A stretch of DNA of 64,000 nt. Origin: Nymphaea colorata. Taxonomy: Eukaryota > Streptophyta > Magnoliopsida > Nymphaeales > Nymphaeaceae. The stretch covers positions 3,016,723 to 3,080,722 of the forward strand of contig NC_045145.1 of NCBI RefSeq assembly GCF_008831285.2, written 5' to 3'. This document shows positions 46,101-56,927 of the stretch, piece by piece. Position 1 is the stretch's first letter. Each line of letters begins with the position of its first letter. The notes under the pieces were generated by a model, which worked only from the letters and a program-made list of their open reading frames with translations, was not told the origin of the DNA and did not search any database. A program made the position numbers and the translations under genes.

Positions 46101-47432
46101 CCCCAAGGTGTTGTGTCCCACATCATCCTATAACCGATCATTGTTATCCGCATATATCCACACGTACATTTGGAGTTGCTAATGTTAAGATTTCCATAAG
46201 ATAGCCATGCCCCTCAAACTGGAGATTGCCTCTCTGCTTACCACTCATTACCCTTCTGTTTGATAAAATTCTGATGAAGAAGTCCCAGTCTCTTCATGCT
46301 TGTCCGTTGACAAGTGATCAACTCATTGAGTATTGATATTCATTTATCATTTTCTAGGAATCATGATGGATTATTCACATAGCTACATTCTGGCAACCTA
46401 GTGATCCTTAGGAATAATATGCACCAAACACAGTACATGAGAACATTGTTTGTTTCATGCAGGAGTTTTCAAGTAAAGTATTTTAAGTTCTTTAAGTTCT
46501 TGCAGTATTTCTTAATATTGAAGTCGAGAAAAGGATTAACCTACTGGCGATCATGTAGCATAAATATGATACTGGTGAGATAAAATATAATGGTAGAATT
46601 GACTGCAATACCATAAGGCTATCTACAGCATTTGCATACACAATAACGGAATTATTGGCTAAGCTTGAACCTGCATGGATGAGGTCTTACTAATGCTTAC
46701 TCATTGTGAAACCAAATGTGGTATATCATAAATTACATATCCCTGTTCATGCTTGGACCTACCTTTTGAATCTGCAAACACGATTCTTAGGCTTGCAAAA
46801 GGACATCTATGGAAGGTCTCATCCACAGAAGAGTGCCATCAATTAGTTCGGTAAATATTAAGGTTGATTTGGTGATGCAGATGGATAAGACTAAGGCTAA
46901 GCGTTCTTTGCCTAAGAAATCCTTGGTCTGCAAATACCTTGTTCTTATAATGACAAAAGAATATTGAACAGTGACAAGATCTGGCAAAGAAAGCAGAAAA
47001 TTGGACTAGGACTTTTATGGTTTGCTGATTCTTATATGAGCTGAAGGCTCACTGTCCTCTAGCTGATCTTTTATTTTATATTGCCGTGAAGATGCTATCC
47101 TAGGGATTTGATGACCTTGACGGGGCTTAGTTAACTTTGCTAGGAGTAAAAAGGTTTCCAGTGTCCTTACATGTACTCCCTGTGGCTGAAGCTAAACTCG
47201 TTGAAATTGTCTTTCTTCTCTTTACTGAAATAGATTTGCACCTTTGCTGCTCAATAATGCCAACCCATTTGTTCCACAGAGCTTGATAAAGAAGGACCGT
47301 GAAGTGCAAAATGACCCTATGCTTAATGAATTTCTTGACAAGCTTACTACTGCTTATCGTCATCCGGCATTGTCGCCCGTGCAGTATTCTGCAAAACTAG
47401 AAGATGAAAGCAGGACCCCTCTTCTTACTTAG
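32460..47432 (+). CDS. HYP1-like OSCA/CSC1 channel, copy B (complete)
   Basis: Complete ten-exon gene for a 714-residue multi-pass membrane protein of the OSCA2/HYP1 group (HYP1 about 700 residues); in the family these are Ca2+-permeable channels opened by osmotic or mechanical force. Exons: 32460-32740, 33623-33778, 34657-34720, 35082-35291, 36789-36983, 37716-38014, 41240-41516, 42809-43084, 44365-44598, 47280-47432 (TAG). All have GT-AG borders and lengths that keep frame. The start [15 protein letters not shown] is the conserved N-terminal helix of this clade. Residues 1-167 form the N-terminal membrane part. About 168-355 is cytosolic, with RTSRLQSL and a charged linker. About 356-660 is the channel domain ([31 protein letters not shown]). 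The tail ends SRTPLLT. Copy A is clearly similar; exon 7 is about 85% identical by eye. Exon 4 has a second upstream acceptor that would add 29 residues in frame. Confidence 0.95.
34153..34312. repeat. 80-bp tandem duplication in intron 2 of copy B
   Basis: Units 34153-34232 and 34233-34312 start TTGTAAAAACTCATATGC and differ at about one base, so the duplication is recent. Confidence 0.95.
34974..35081 (+). other. Duplicated exon-4 acceptor and 5' exon part in copy B
   Basis: An 87-bp tandem duplication covers the end of intron 3 and the start of exon 4. The upstream unit has its own TTTTCTGCAG acceptor (exon would start 34995) followed by [12 protein letters not shown], matching [12 protein letters not shown] of the true exon. 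One base has been lost in the first unit. The distance to the true start is 87 bases, and no stop occurs between them. Use of this acceptor would insert 29 residues between the first membrane part and the cytosolic domain. Copy A has only one acceptor here. Confidence 0.85.
37090..37173. repeat. (TA)n microsatellite in intron 5 of copy B
   Basis: About 84 bases of uninterrupted TA dinucleotides. Confidence 0.98.
39008..40186. repeat. 1.2-kb element with about 200-bp inverted arms in intron 6 of copy B
   Basis: The left arm (about 39008-39215) is the reverse complement of the right arm (about 39975-40186) at roughly 85-90% by eye. Shared blocks include CAATTGGCTTTCTTGTTTGT, GGATTAGAGCTAACCCTCTA and CAATCCCAGGTGCAGAAT. 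The middle shows no transposase. Such long arms fit a non-autonomous Mutator-like or foldback element, but no flanking duplication was identified. It is absent from intron 6 of copy A. Confidence 0.8.
44814..45120 (+). pseudogene. Duplicated fragment of exon 9 plus start of intron 9 (copy B)
   Basis: Starting at CCTGTGCCGACACTC the sequence repeats the last third of exon 9 ([18 protein letters not shown] against [18 protein letters not shown]). It then repeats the first 200 bp or so of intron 9 (CTTCTACATGTA, GAATCTCTTGAAT, TTGTCATGC). The duplicated piece has lost the exon's last codons and its donor site and has no proper upstream acceptor. It should be spliced out as part of intron 9. Confidence 0.85.
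45158..45571. repeat. 207-bp tandem duplication in intron 9 of copy B
   Basis: Two units repeat TGACATGATTCTCAATGTAT (45171 and 45378) through GACAAGAAGAA and GCCCTAGCC with only a few changes. Confidence 0.95.
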
Positions 47433-49603
47433 GATGCCTAACAAGTGAATTCAGTTTAAGGTTGTTGACAGTTCCGTAGGTTTTTTTTCTCAAGTGACAA
47501 ATGTATGGTTTTACTGAAGCATGGGCAGCGTCGGGAATTGTATTGAAATATAAGATCATGTCATGTATTATATCTGCTAGCGTGTAGGTACGTTTTATGT
47601 TCTGTCTGTTGGCATTCTGTGTCTTGGCACGTTAATTTTTATCACATGGATATGTGCATGTTCTTCCTTAGAAACAATAGTTAATGGCAAGCTAAACACA
47701 GTATAAATAAAATGCTTTCTTCTTTACTTGGTTCTCTGTATATTGCATTTTTGCGGGTTTAGAGAATCCCCTTTCTCATTTGGTTCCCCTTTCTCATTTG
47801 GTCATACTTTGCATGCCTCTAGAAGTCTCTTCGGTGTAAATTGAATCATATTTTACAGATCGGTATGCTCTTGGGGATCCTTTCAACAGGAAGGATTTCC
47901 GTTGTTGGGTGTTTGCTTGTATGCTTTCACGTTCTTGTGGCGAAATGTGTCACTTGTTTAGTTTTGACAAACAAGCACGTTAATGAAAAATGTGAATTAT
48001 TGATTCACATGTTCTGATTTTTACATTGATTTCTGTTCCACGTTTAAAGGGTAAGACAGAAAAACGGACGTGCTGATGCCACACACAAGCCAAAATTCTT
48101 CATCTTGCACACTTTGGAAACAATGACGATGAAATTCTTATGTCATTCATTTTTTGATGCATAACAAATAGGATATCTTGCAAAAGAAAAAATAGGATAT
48201 CTTGCAAAAGAAAAAGACAGGAAAACAAAATTCACCTTGAAGATAGGCGTCGTTGGATTGGATTCCTTTTTGTTGGCATGATATTTTTCGCTTTTATTTT
48301 CAGCATCTATGATGTTGCTGAAAGAATCTATCGTCCATGGAATTGTCAGCGGCCATCTCGTTTTCTAAACCTCCACCTGACAATGCGATCTCATTTCTTC
48401 GCACGTTGCTTCCACCAATTTATGTACTAAATAACTCCCAGAAACAAACAAGATCGCTTGTTCAAAACCTCTAACAAAGCGACCTTGCAACGGGGACGAT
48501 GAAACCATATTGAAAAAGTCGGTTTGGGTATCGTTCCAGAAACTGAACCGGTACAGCAGCACGATTGATTGGATCGTATCAGTTTGTATAGGCCATCTTC
48601 AAATGATTTTCTTATATTAAAAAATATAACAAAAACAACTATTTGTATTAAAAAAGCTTTGGCATGTTAATGATTCGGATTCAAGTACACTTTATTATAT
48701 TTGATCCATTATATCTTCACATATTTAAGTTGAAATACGAATGAGAAAAAGTCTATTCCAAATTTGAATTTTAAATTTACAATTTGAAATCCGACTTTTA
48801 ACTCAGTATTAATGCGACTTTTAAATACACTACCGAATCGAAAATAAATTATCCGACTTTTAAATACACATGGTAATAGGAATCCAATTTTTAAATACCA
48901 ACTAAATCTAAACCAAATTATGGTAGGAACTAAGAGCCCGACTTTCAAAATGTATGAACATAAAACATATGTATTTAAAAGTAATGTTCAATGTGAATCC
49001 AAATGTTATTGAATATTTATTTAAAAATCAAATCCAAATATAAGTCTCTTTGGATGTAATTTCTTAAATGTGAAGACCCTTAATTGGATGTTAATTTTTG
49101 CATCTATGAACAACATTCATTTTAAAATAAAAGTAATATTCTTGGAATATATGTTCTAAGAGTAAGTGTTCTGAGAATATAATAATAATAATATTATTAT
49201 TATTATTAATGCCCTTTTAGTATATTTATCTGTTATTTGGTCCTTTTATTAGATAAACTCTTGTAAAAGTGTTTCATCAGCCTTATCAGCATGATTTTGC
49301 ATCGTCTTGGAATCCTTAGCCAGATGTTTGGTTGGTATGTATAAGCATCGATTTGTCATTTTGACTTATTTTAAAGCTTAATTATTAAAATTTATTTTAC
49401 AGTTATTTGCTGAATCAATGATCAATTGAACAAACAACAATACTATATTATTTTTTAAGTAACAAAAAATCATTAACATTTAGAATAATAAACCTAATAT
49501 AAAAACAAACAGTGTACAAAGTCAACTTTTGGAATCAATCTGCAAGTAATTGAATTCAAATCAGCTGTCGATTTTGACAACATTGAAGAGTGAGATGAGA
49601 GGC

Positions 49604-49607
<4 letters not shown>

Positions 49608-49664
<57 letters not shown>
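49608..49664. repeat. (TA)n microsatellite
   Basis: About 56 bases of TA repeat in the spacer. Confidence 0.98.
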
Positions 49665-49666
<2 letters not shown>

Positions 49667-49734
49667 CTCGTCAGCTTCATTCTTTTCTTGAATTCTTATT
49701 AATTTGATCCTGAAGTTTTCAAAATCAAATATTG

Positions 49735-49780
49735 ATGACGACGACGACGACTACGACAGCGACGATGATGACAACGATGG
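49735..49780. repeat. Imperfect (GAC)n/(GAT)n trinucleotide run
   Basis: GACGACGACGACGACTACGACAGCGACGATGATGAC: a triplet microsatellite with interruptions. Confidence 0.9.
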
Positions 49781-50104
49781 AAAGCTAATCAAATTCCTTT
49801 CTTGAAGAACAAGGAGTGAAAGAGAGAGAATTGATATTAAAAGAGGATTAGGTCAATGCATTTTGATTTGATTGTGATAAATGGAAGGCTTATCAAATGT
49901 CCACTTCTGTTTTCTATTTTTCTATTTTTCTTTCTTCTTTGTCTTTTTAGGGTTTCAAGACTGCTTTGAAACCTGGATGAAGAACAATAGGTCCGAGAGT
50001 AACGTATCCACCTTTTACATATCTAACCTCTATATGAATCGATATGACGGCAAACTTTCATTGGCTTTTCAATCCAACCAACTATGTGACTCTTTTTGAG
50101 CATA

Positions 50105-50305
50105 AGCAAAACCAGGGTAGGGCCATGGCCCCACCTCAAAAAAAAAATTAATTACATATAAAATTTTAAAAAATTTCACTTGTACTATATAAAAATTTTG
50201 AAAAATATATAAAAATTTTGAAAAATGATATTTTGGCTCAGATCAAAAAATTTAAAAACTTTAATTCGACTCTCCTATGAAAAATTTCTAGTTTTGGCCC
50301 TACTC
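50105..50305 (-). repeat. Dispersed repeat, copy 1
   Basis: Its reverse complement matches 54658-54801. Both contain GTCGAATTAAAGTTT, CATCATTTTTCAAAATT and a tail rich in AAAATTTT. Class not determined. Confidence 0.6.
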
Positions 50306-51217
50306 TGGAGGCTTTAATAGGGCTTGTCTTTCTTTATGCTCCAAATTAAATAATGTGCAAGGTTTTTTTGTTATTTCCTTCAGCTACTTGTAATAATTTT
50401 CTTTAAGGATTTGGATCTTATTGGATTTTGGATCACCACCGAAGTGGATTGAATTACGGTATAAATAAAATTTTTCGTTGGGATTCAAAGCGCGAAAAGA
50501 TCCAATTAGAGTGACACCTGAAATGGGATATAGATCTGGTTCTAACTTCAAGCCGGATCGAATAATGCCCATTCGAAACACTTTCATTGCGTTAAAGGAA
50601 GAACAAGAATAACAACCAAACTGGGAAATTGACATAAAATAGAATATGTGGGCCAGCTAGTAGAGTAGATAACATGCATTAAAACTTAGGAATATTTTTA
50701 ATGAGGAACGCCAATGGCGTGCCTCCTAATCTACTCTTTAATGGTTCTTCAACTATTTTATCTTCCATGTCCACTTCAAGCCCTAACCGCAAGATCATTT
50801 AATCTTTTTTTTTATCTGCCATATTTATACATGTGTTATCAAAAGCAGATTAAATCGACGGATTCCAATTGAATCGGTAGAACGTTGACTATATATATAT
50901 ATATATCAGCTGTACAAAATTGGATGAGAATCATCTAAGTCATATATTTCAAGAAAATGAGATGGTAAAAATATGTAGAAAATATAAAAATTAAGTTCTT
51001 TCTTTAATATTCTAAAATACCTTTCAAAAGAGACAAAGGGAGGAAATTCATTTGTTTTCCTTTTTTTTTCTTTAGTTTGAAAGGTATTTTTCACTTTTGA
51101 AGAAAAAACAACTTCGGGTCTATGTGTGGAAATCTTCATTCTCTTGGGAATCAACTATTCAAATGATTTTGATCAACTTCAAAGGGTTTGGTAGCTACCT
51201 CTCTCTCTCCCTCCCCC

Positions 51218-51248
<31 letters not shown>

Positions 51249-51269
51249 GACCTGCCTTCCCCTAGCGTC

Positions 51270-52085
51270 TGGCATAGTTCTATATCTCACATCTCCCCCT
51301 CTACTTTTGGTCCGACATGCTTTCTGTCCTTCCTCTTTTCTTTCGCCTTGCTGACCTCTCATCGTTCACGTCCCCATCCTGGCCTCTTTCACCTACCCGT
51401 GAGTTCACTTTTTCTTCTTGCTACCAGGCCTCCTTTGGTCCTTCTGTCGCGTTACTCCCCCCCGGTCTCTTTGGTCTCCTGGCCCATCTCTTCGAGCCAT
51501 TGCTTTTGTCTGGCTTCTTCTGACTGGCCATATCAACACTTTTGATCACCTACAGCGCCTTGGCATCAGTTTGGCTAACCAGTGTCCCCTATATCTTGTT
51601 GCGACTGAGTCTCGAGTCCACCTTTTTACTTCTTGCCATTTTTTCTCTAGTGTCCTTGCTTCTACTTGGCCTTTCCTTGTTAGTAATCTTTCAAACCCAC
51701 CATCCATTCGTCTTTTCTTCCTCTTTTGTCCTTCCCCCCACCTGACTGCTTCCTGGGGTCATGTCTGGAGGCCGTAGCTCATTTCAGCTTGGTGGCGCAT
51801 TTGGGTGGAGCGCAACAACAGGGTCTTCAGGGGCACATTCTCTTCACCAGATTCTGTGGCTCGTCTTGTGCAAGGGGATATCCAGTTCGCCATTCGGTTG
51901 AAGCGCCGCCGCCTGACTGCGGTTGGGTGACTGTGCCGTTTCGTCTTTCCTCTTCTCTCCTATTTTTCTGTGCATTGTATTGTATATTTGTTCCTCCTGC
52001 TTGTGTTTTTTGCGTAATTTTGTTCTTTGCGGATTGTTTTTGTATTTAGGGGACCTCTTGTCCCCAAATTTTGTTATATATTCTC
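51270..52085 (+). mobile_element. 3' end of a LINE retrotransposon (zf-RVT region and 3' UTR)
   Basis: In one frame from about 51418 to 51930 the sequence reads VWLLLTGHINTFDHLQRLGI, then CPLYLV, ESRVHLFTSC and, after a stop at 51775-51777, WWRIWVERNNRVFRG, ending at TGA 51928-51930. This order is the zinc-binding C-terminal region that follows reverse transcriptase in plant LINEs. A 3' UTR of about 150 bp follows, to a microsatellite. The reverse transcriptase and endonuclease are missing, as is usual for 5'-truncated LINEs. The left border is not defined. Confidence 0.8.
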
Positions 52086-52095
52086 ATTTTATCGG

Positions 52096-52167
<72 letters not shown>

Positions 52168-52192
52168 GAGAGAGAGAGAGAGATTGATAAGT
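52096..52192. repeat. Palindromic compound microsatellite (CT)n(TA)n(AG)n
   Basis: CT repeat, then about 45 bases of TA repeat, then AG repeat. The CT and AG arms are complementary and the TA core is self-complementary, so the whole block can fold into one hairpin. It directly follows the LINE 3' UTR. Confidence 0.95.
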
Positions 52193-52485
52193 ATCAAGCC
52201 CGTAAGTGCTAAACCCCTAAAAATCATTTTTCTACAAATATGAGATGTCATTTCCCTAATTCAATTTGATTTTTCTATCGGATGTTAATCCTTTTTCCTT
52301 TTGCAATATATGACTTATTTTAGGTTATATTTGTCTCCCGGAGCTCAGACCAACGGCTGATTTCAGATCCTTGGATCTTGGATCCAATGAGTTAAAATCA
52401 GACCTTAAAAAATCATCATGATCCATTGAAATCACTAAACATATGATTGAATACTTTTGATCTAAGTAATTCGCAAGTACCAAAA

Positions 52486-52640
52486 GGGCATAGCGTAGCT
52501 GGTCTGGTAGGGAGGCGTGGAAAACCGTATCACATGTTCGATTCGATTTCTGTGGATGCTATCCTTTTGGATTATAAATAATGGGATTGCGACGCTGTAG
52601 TTGACAACCGCGCTTGCTTGTATACAAGGTTAAGTAGGTA
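52486..52640 (+). mobile_element. tRNA-related SINE head
   Basis: TAGCGTAGCTGG (52491-52502) is a perfect fit to the RNA polymerase III A box. TGTTCGATTCG (52535-52545) fits the B box at 9 of 11 positions, with tRNA-like spacing. The 5' and 3' parts do not pair as an acceptor stem, so it is not a functional tRNA gene. The 3' end is estimated. Confidence 0.6.
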
Positions 52641-54657
52641 AACTTTTAATGAACATGTGCTGCCATCAATCTCCTATCAATTTTTGAGTGATGATCTCTT
52701 AAACATATTAGTTAAATGCCCATAAACAGAGTTGCTAAATGCCCCACTTATGCATAATTCACAGGCCTACTGAGGTCATTTTGAAAATCATATTTCAAGA
52801 TATATCTGGCATTCTCAATGTGAGTTGCTACCAAATGGTTGGCGTCACCCAATAAATATGCATTTGAATGCCGATAATTGTGATCGTTCATCATAAATGA
52901 ACGATACAAATTATAGGTCTTGGATTAAACGTCATTTGGCAGGTGAGCTAAGCTGCTCAAGTGTTGATAGGTAAGATGTGGATGGAATACCAAAGGTACC
53001 CAGAATCCGTTTAGTTGGATATGGTGAAGAACCAGATCCAATTACTTATTGGGTTTGAATTCGATATGCAGTTTCTTGATCAAATCAAAATCCGAGCCCC
53101 AATATCCGACTTAGATTTGAAAAACCAATCGGATCACCAATTTATTCAAATGAATGATTTGAACACCTATTGAATCTAACAACTGATTGTAGAATTGATC
53201 ATTCGAACCTTTCAATTCATAGATATGGATCTCGGACCTATGAATGGGGATATTCCTGATACTCACAAAGAAAAAAGTAAGTGACTTGGACAAAAAGAGA
53301 AAAAATGACAGACAAATCTTGTTTGTCGATAACCTTGGACAGATCAATCAAATGCTGCTTAATACGTAATCGATCCGTCAACATTGGATTTTATGCTAAT
53401 GGAATCCGTATTAACTTGTAGAAAACAAAGACATGAGATTTTGATTGAGCAGAATTTGTTGAGCGCTGAATCCAACACCAGAGTTGTTTGGCAGCAAGAA
53501 CACTCTTTAAGTATGGGTGTAATTTTTAAGAGAATTCATAAAAGTATCAGTATAATTTTTTTTAAGACAGATTCATCAAACAGTCAAAGAGTGTCTTTAT
53601 GCTAAACGACCCCTAAGACCGAACAGTTTGAGACGCCATTCACAAGCAAACACACATGCCCATGCGCATGCAAGAAGAAGCAGGCATGCTTGAACCAAAA
53701 TAAAATGAACGATGGTAGCCATGAAACGTGAGCTACAAGTGAAGGTCCGTTACCTGTACCTGTCGTCATCTTCAACCTGCTGCTTTACGAGGTCATCAAA
53801 AGCTTCAACCAGAGCTTTAATGGCGAAGGCTGCGTGGTTTTGGTGCAACCAGCTTCTCCTAGGCTACCATTATAACGGCCGGCCGACTTCTTGTTGCAAC
53901 GTCTAAGTCAGGTAGCAACTCCCATGTAACAGCCGAACCCAAATCCCCCCTTTTTCTCTCTCTCTAGATCTTTCTCTCTCTCTAGATTTCTCTCGTCTCG
54001 ATTTATTCCGACTGTTATGTAACTGCAGTTGATTTTTTTAGACTACCATTTTTACCTGCTCTCATTTATCATTAAGTTGACCATTTTTCGATAATTATTG
54101 AATCCCTACGTCATCAGCTCAGGCAGTGAAAGGATGCAATGGATTGGACTCGTTTCACATTCAAATCGGACATAAAACATATCCAATGGATCGGATGTGA
54201 TAAACTTGGATCTGATTCCGACTAACTAAGACAAATGTGGACTTGGAATTAAATCTGAATGAAAATCTGCATACCCGATCTGGATCTGATTGGCAGTCAG
54301 GTCCTCTTTTCTTAAGGACTGGATTCGGATCCGGATTCGGATTTGGGTTGCTAATCAGGCAAATCAGATCCATTGAATTTTTCGCAGCAACGGGGAGAAA
54401 TTAATGGAGGTCTTGGTAGACTTAGAATGAAGGGTGACCGTATTTAGGACTGCAAAGGTGAAAACGTAAAGGGCATCCGATGCATTCAATTCACGGGACA
54501 AACATGACACATTAGAATAACAACATGATCTTGAGCTAACAAATTATTATAGCAACGTTTTTGGACTTTGACTTTCTCTTTGTGCTCGAGTTGGTTGAAT
54601 GACATGTCTCAACTTATTAAACAATTGAGAATTTTTTATTTCCGGTGCACAAACCAG

Positions 54658-54801
54658 CATGGGCGAAGCCAGAAAATTTTCATGAGGAGGGTCGAATTAA
54701 AGTTTCTAAATTTTGACACGGGCCGAAACATCATTTTTCAAAATTATTATATAGGACAAGTAAAATTTTCTAAAATTTACATGTAAATTAAAAAAAAAAC
54801 A
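54658..54801 (+). repeat. Dispersed repeat, copy 2
   Basis: Begins GCATGGGCGAAGCCAGAAAA and matches 50105-50305 in the opposite orientation. A shorter related piece (GGAGCCAGAAAATTTTGGC) occurs at about 29862. Confidence 0.6.
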
Positions 54802-55710
54802 ATTTGATGTAAAATGAACACTATCTACCAAGTTACATGCAGTCACAAACAAGTCTTACAAAGAATTTAGCAGGCATCAGCCTACCCTTTTCGAACTTGA
54901 AGGCCTTAAACCTGTCTTTTTTGTCGAGTATATAGATCTTCCAAATCAAAGTTATCAGTCAATCAAGTTAAATCCAAAATCTAGAAAAAGCTATAAATAT
55001 CTCAAATGTTGGGACCAAGTCAAGAAATGATAACCGATATGATTGATTCATCATAAGATGATGAAATCAAAAGTTTCTAGGTTAGAAGAATGATTAAAAC
55101 ACTGAACTACTAAGTCCAAAATCCAATCCAAATTGGTGGGATCACTTCTAGGCTTCCATCAGCATCATCATCCTGACCAAGTCATCCTTTGGCAACTAAT
55201 CGTGCTTTATGCTACCAAACAAATTGACCTTTCAACCTACTCGACGCCATATTCCAACCCAACCAAACCAAACCGAGCTTTCTCATCCCAACACAAGAGA
55301 AGTAAGATGCCACATCAATTGTGTGACCCAACCAGAAATGGTTTAAAATCCATCATCACCAACAGCATGATATTATCATTAACCCAATGAAGCAGAGGCC
55401 GGGCATAATATTTTACATTTTTAAGAAACATCAACATGTAAATGAGAAAGATTGCTAAGTATCAATATAAAAATAATTTCATGTGAGAAGGGCCTTGAGA
55501 TTGAAAGAGGTCGGCAACACAAGTCTAGTCAGTGGTCAAGTCGCCGGTCTTTGATCGATGAAAGGTTCAAACATGAAATAGAGATTTGAACGCGGCTTAA
55601 CCAAGCCAACAGACATGCTGAACCAGTCACCAACCAAAGGTCATCAAAGCAAGAAGGTCAGTCATCAGAGAGAACTCCTTGCTAAGTATAAAAGCAATGT
55701 GGTAGAAAGT

Positions 55711-55935
55711 TATATATATAGATATATATACATACATATATATGCACAAGCAGAGTGTCAAAGTTTTAACAATAGCAGTTGGTGGTTGTTTTCCTACTCA
55801 TCGTCCAACCACGCCACCCGAAGTCACCAAACACGAAAGGACTGTTTTCGTTCAAGAGGCATAAAATCTCCAAACTCTCCCCCCTTCTTCCATCACCATC
55901 TCCCTTTTTCTCTTTCTCTTTATCTGGGGACTCTG
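55711..55935 (+). promoter_or_regulatory. Probable promoter and 5' UTR of the intronless membrane-protein gene
   Basis: TATATATATAGATATATATA at 55711-55730 is a TATA-like tract 250 bp before the start codon. A strongly pyrimidine-rich stretch (55870-55925, CTCTCCCCCCTTCTTCC and following) resembles the Y patch of plant core promoters. The transcription start cannot be fixed. Confidence 0.35.
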
Positions 55936-55982
55936 CCGATCATCTTTGCCGAGGAAACGGGGGATAGTTTTGATTGGTATCT

Positions 55983-56927
55983 ATGGAAACCACTACCATC
56001 GTCAGAAGATCAGTTCACCTGTTCCTGCAGCACTACCAGTTTTTCACCACAGTAGCTGCCTTCCTCTTCTTCCCTGCTTCAGCCTCAATCCTCCTTTCGG
56101 TCTCCTCCCCTTCATGGGACTTGATTTCCAACCTTAGACCCCGAATTGAAAGCCTTCTCGAGGCCGGCGGCTTCCCCGATTCCAGATTGACTTCCCTTCT
56201 TCATCTTAAACTCTCTCAGACGGTTGCTTCCTTTCTCACTTCCTTCCCCTTCACCGTGTCCTTCCTCCTGCTGGCGAAGGCCTGTGTCATCTCCCACGCT
56301 CTGCGAACTGGAAAGGCATCCTCTTCTGGGCTATTCTGTTCCCTCCCATCCATTTGGAAGAAGCTCTTGATCACATATCTCACTTCTGTCGTGTTCATCT
56401 TTGCAGCAAATGCAACAGCCTTTTCTTTCCTCTTCCTTGTCTTCAATGTCTTCGACGTTCTCGATGTATCATCTCCTGTAAATCCAACATTTCTGTCCTG
56501 CGTAGGCTCAACCTTCTACTCGGTTCTCCTTGCAAACACCATAATCATCTGCAATCTGGCGACAATTGTTTCGGGAATGGAGGAGTGCAGCGGGATTGTG
56601 GCCATTCTGAGAGCGTGCATACTTATCAAGAACAGAGCGGCAACTGCACTATCCCTAGCGTTGCCTGTAAATCTTTGCCTGGCTGCCATAGAGAGCCTCT
56701 TCCAATACAGAGTGGTGAGGATGCTCGAGGTCTCCCATGAATTGCCTCTGTCAGTGGTGTGGGAGGTCCCATTGCTCATTCACATGTACTCAACTGTTAT
56801 TCTTCTGGACACAATCGCGGGTTGCATCTTTTACAATTGCAGCAAATCTCTGTATCTATCTGAAAGCAAATATATGGAAGAGGAAGATGCCACCACAGAG
56901 CTGTTTCTACCCACTTCTGTTCCTTGA
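55983..56927 (+). CDS. Intronless six-helix plant membrane protein, function unknown
   Basis: 314 residues from ATG 55983 (METTTIVRRS) to TGA 56925. The frame is open nine bases further upstream, but only from a TTG, so 55983 is chosen. Hydrophobic segments lie at about residues 20-41, 82-106, 127-156, 170-197, 217-240 and 260-285. The N-terminus has two Arg and the C-terminal 20 residues are acidic (EEEDATTE). The segment MYSTVILLDTIAGCIFYNC near the last helix and the overall plan recall uncharacterised Arabidopsis membrane proteins such as At1g23840 or At1g31130. That link is from memory and tentative. No catalytic motif was seen. The coding sequence is markedly more C- and T-rich than its surroundings. 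It faces the S-acyltransferase gene tail to tail, 0.9 kb apart. A real gene is very likely; its function is not known. Confidence 0.85.
   Translation: METTTIVRRSVHLFLQHYQFFTTVAAFLFFPASASILLSVSSPSWDLISNLRPRIESLLEAGGFPDSRLTSLLHLKLSQTVASFLTSFPFTVSFLLLAKACVISHALRTGKASSSGLFCSLPSIWKKLLITYLTSVVFIFAANATAFSFLFLVFNVFDVLDVSSPVNPTFLSCVGSTFYSVLLANTIIICNLATIVSGMEECSGIVAILRACILIKNRAATALSLALPVNLCLAAIESLFQYRVVRMLEVSHELPLSVVWEVPLLIHMYSTVILLDTIAGCIFYNCSKSLYLSESKYMEEEDATTELFLPTSVP

Larger units (their letters stand above)
47433..55982. other. Gene-poor spacer between copy B and the intronless membrane-protein gene
   Basis: Besides the 3' UTR of copy B and the elements listed separately, this 8.5 kb is AT-rich sequence with many short repeats of ATCCGAAT/GATCTGG type (48660-48960 and 54140-54370). 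A 24-bp tandem duplication lies at 48168-48215. Several open frames of 60-85 codons occur but show no recognisable family. Confidence 0.6.

Noticed and set aside
48365-48562. Minus-strand 65-codon frame
   Set aside because: Composition is protein-like but no family was recognised and there are no neighbouring exons; reading continues no further on either side.
50384-50635. Minus-strand 83-codon frame, considered as an organellar insertion
   Set aside because: No match to a plastid or mitochondrial gene could be recalled, and there is no supporting context.
52486-52560. Functional tRNA gene
   Set aside because: A and B boxes are present, but no acceptor stem or anticodon arm pairs properly; treated as a SINE head.
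54161-54373. Minus-strand frame with NPNPDPNP
   Set aside because: Produced by short GGATTCGGAT-type repeats; no sign of a gene.
55974-55982. Start of the membrane-protein gene at 55974
   Set aside because: The codon is TTG; ATG 55983 follows three codons later in the same frame.
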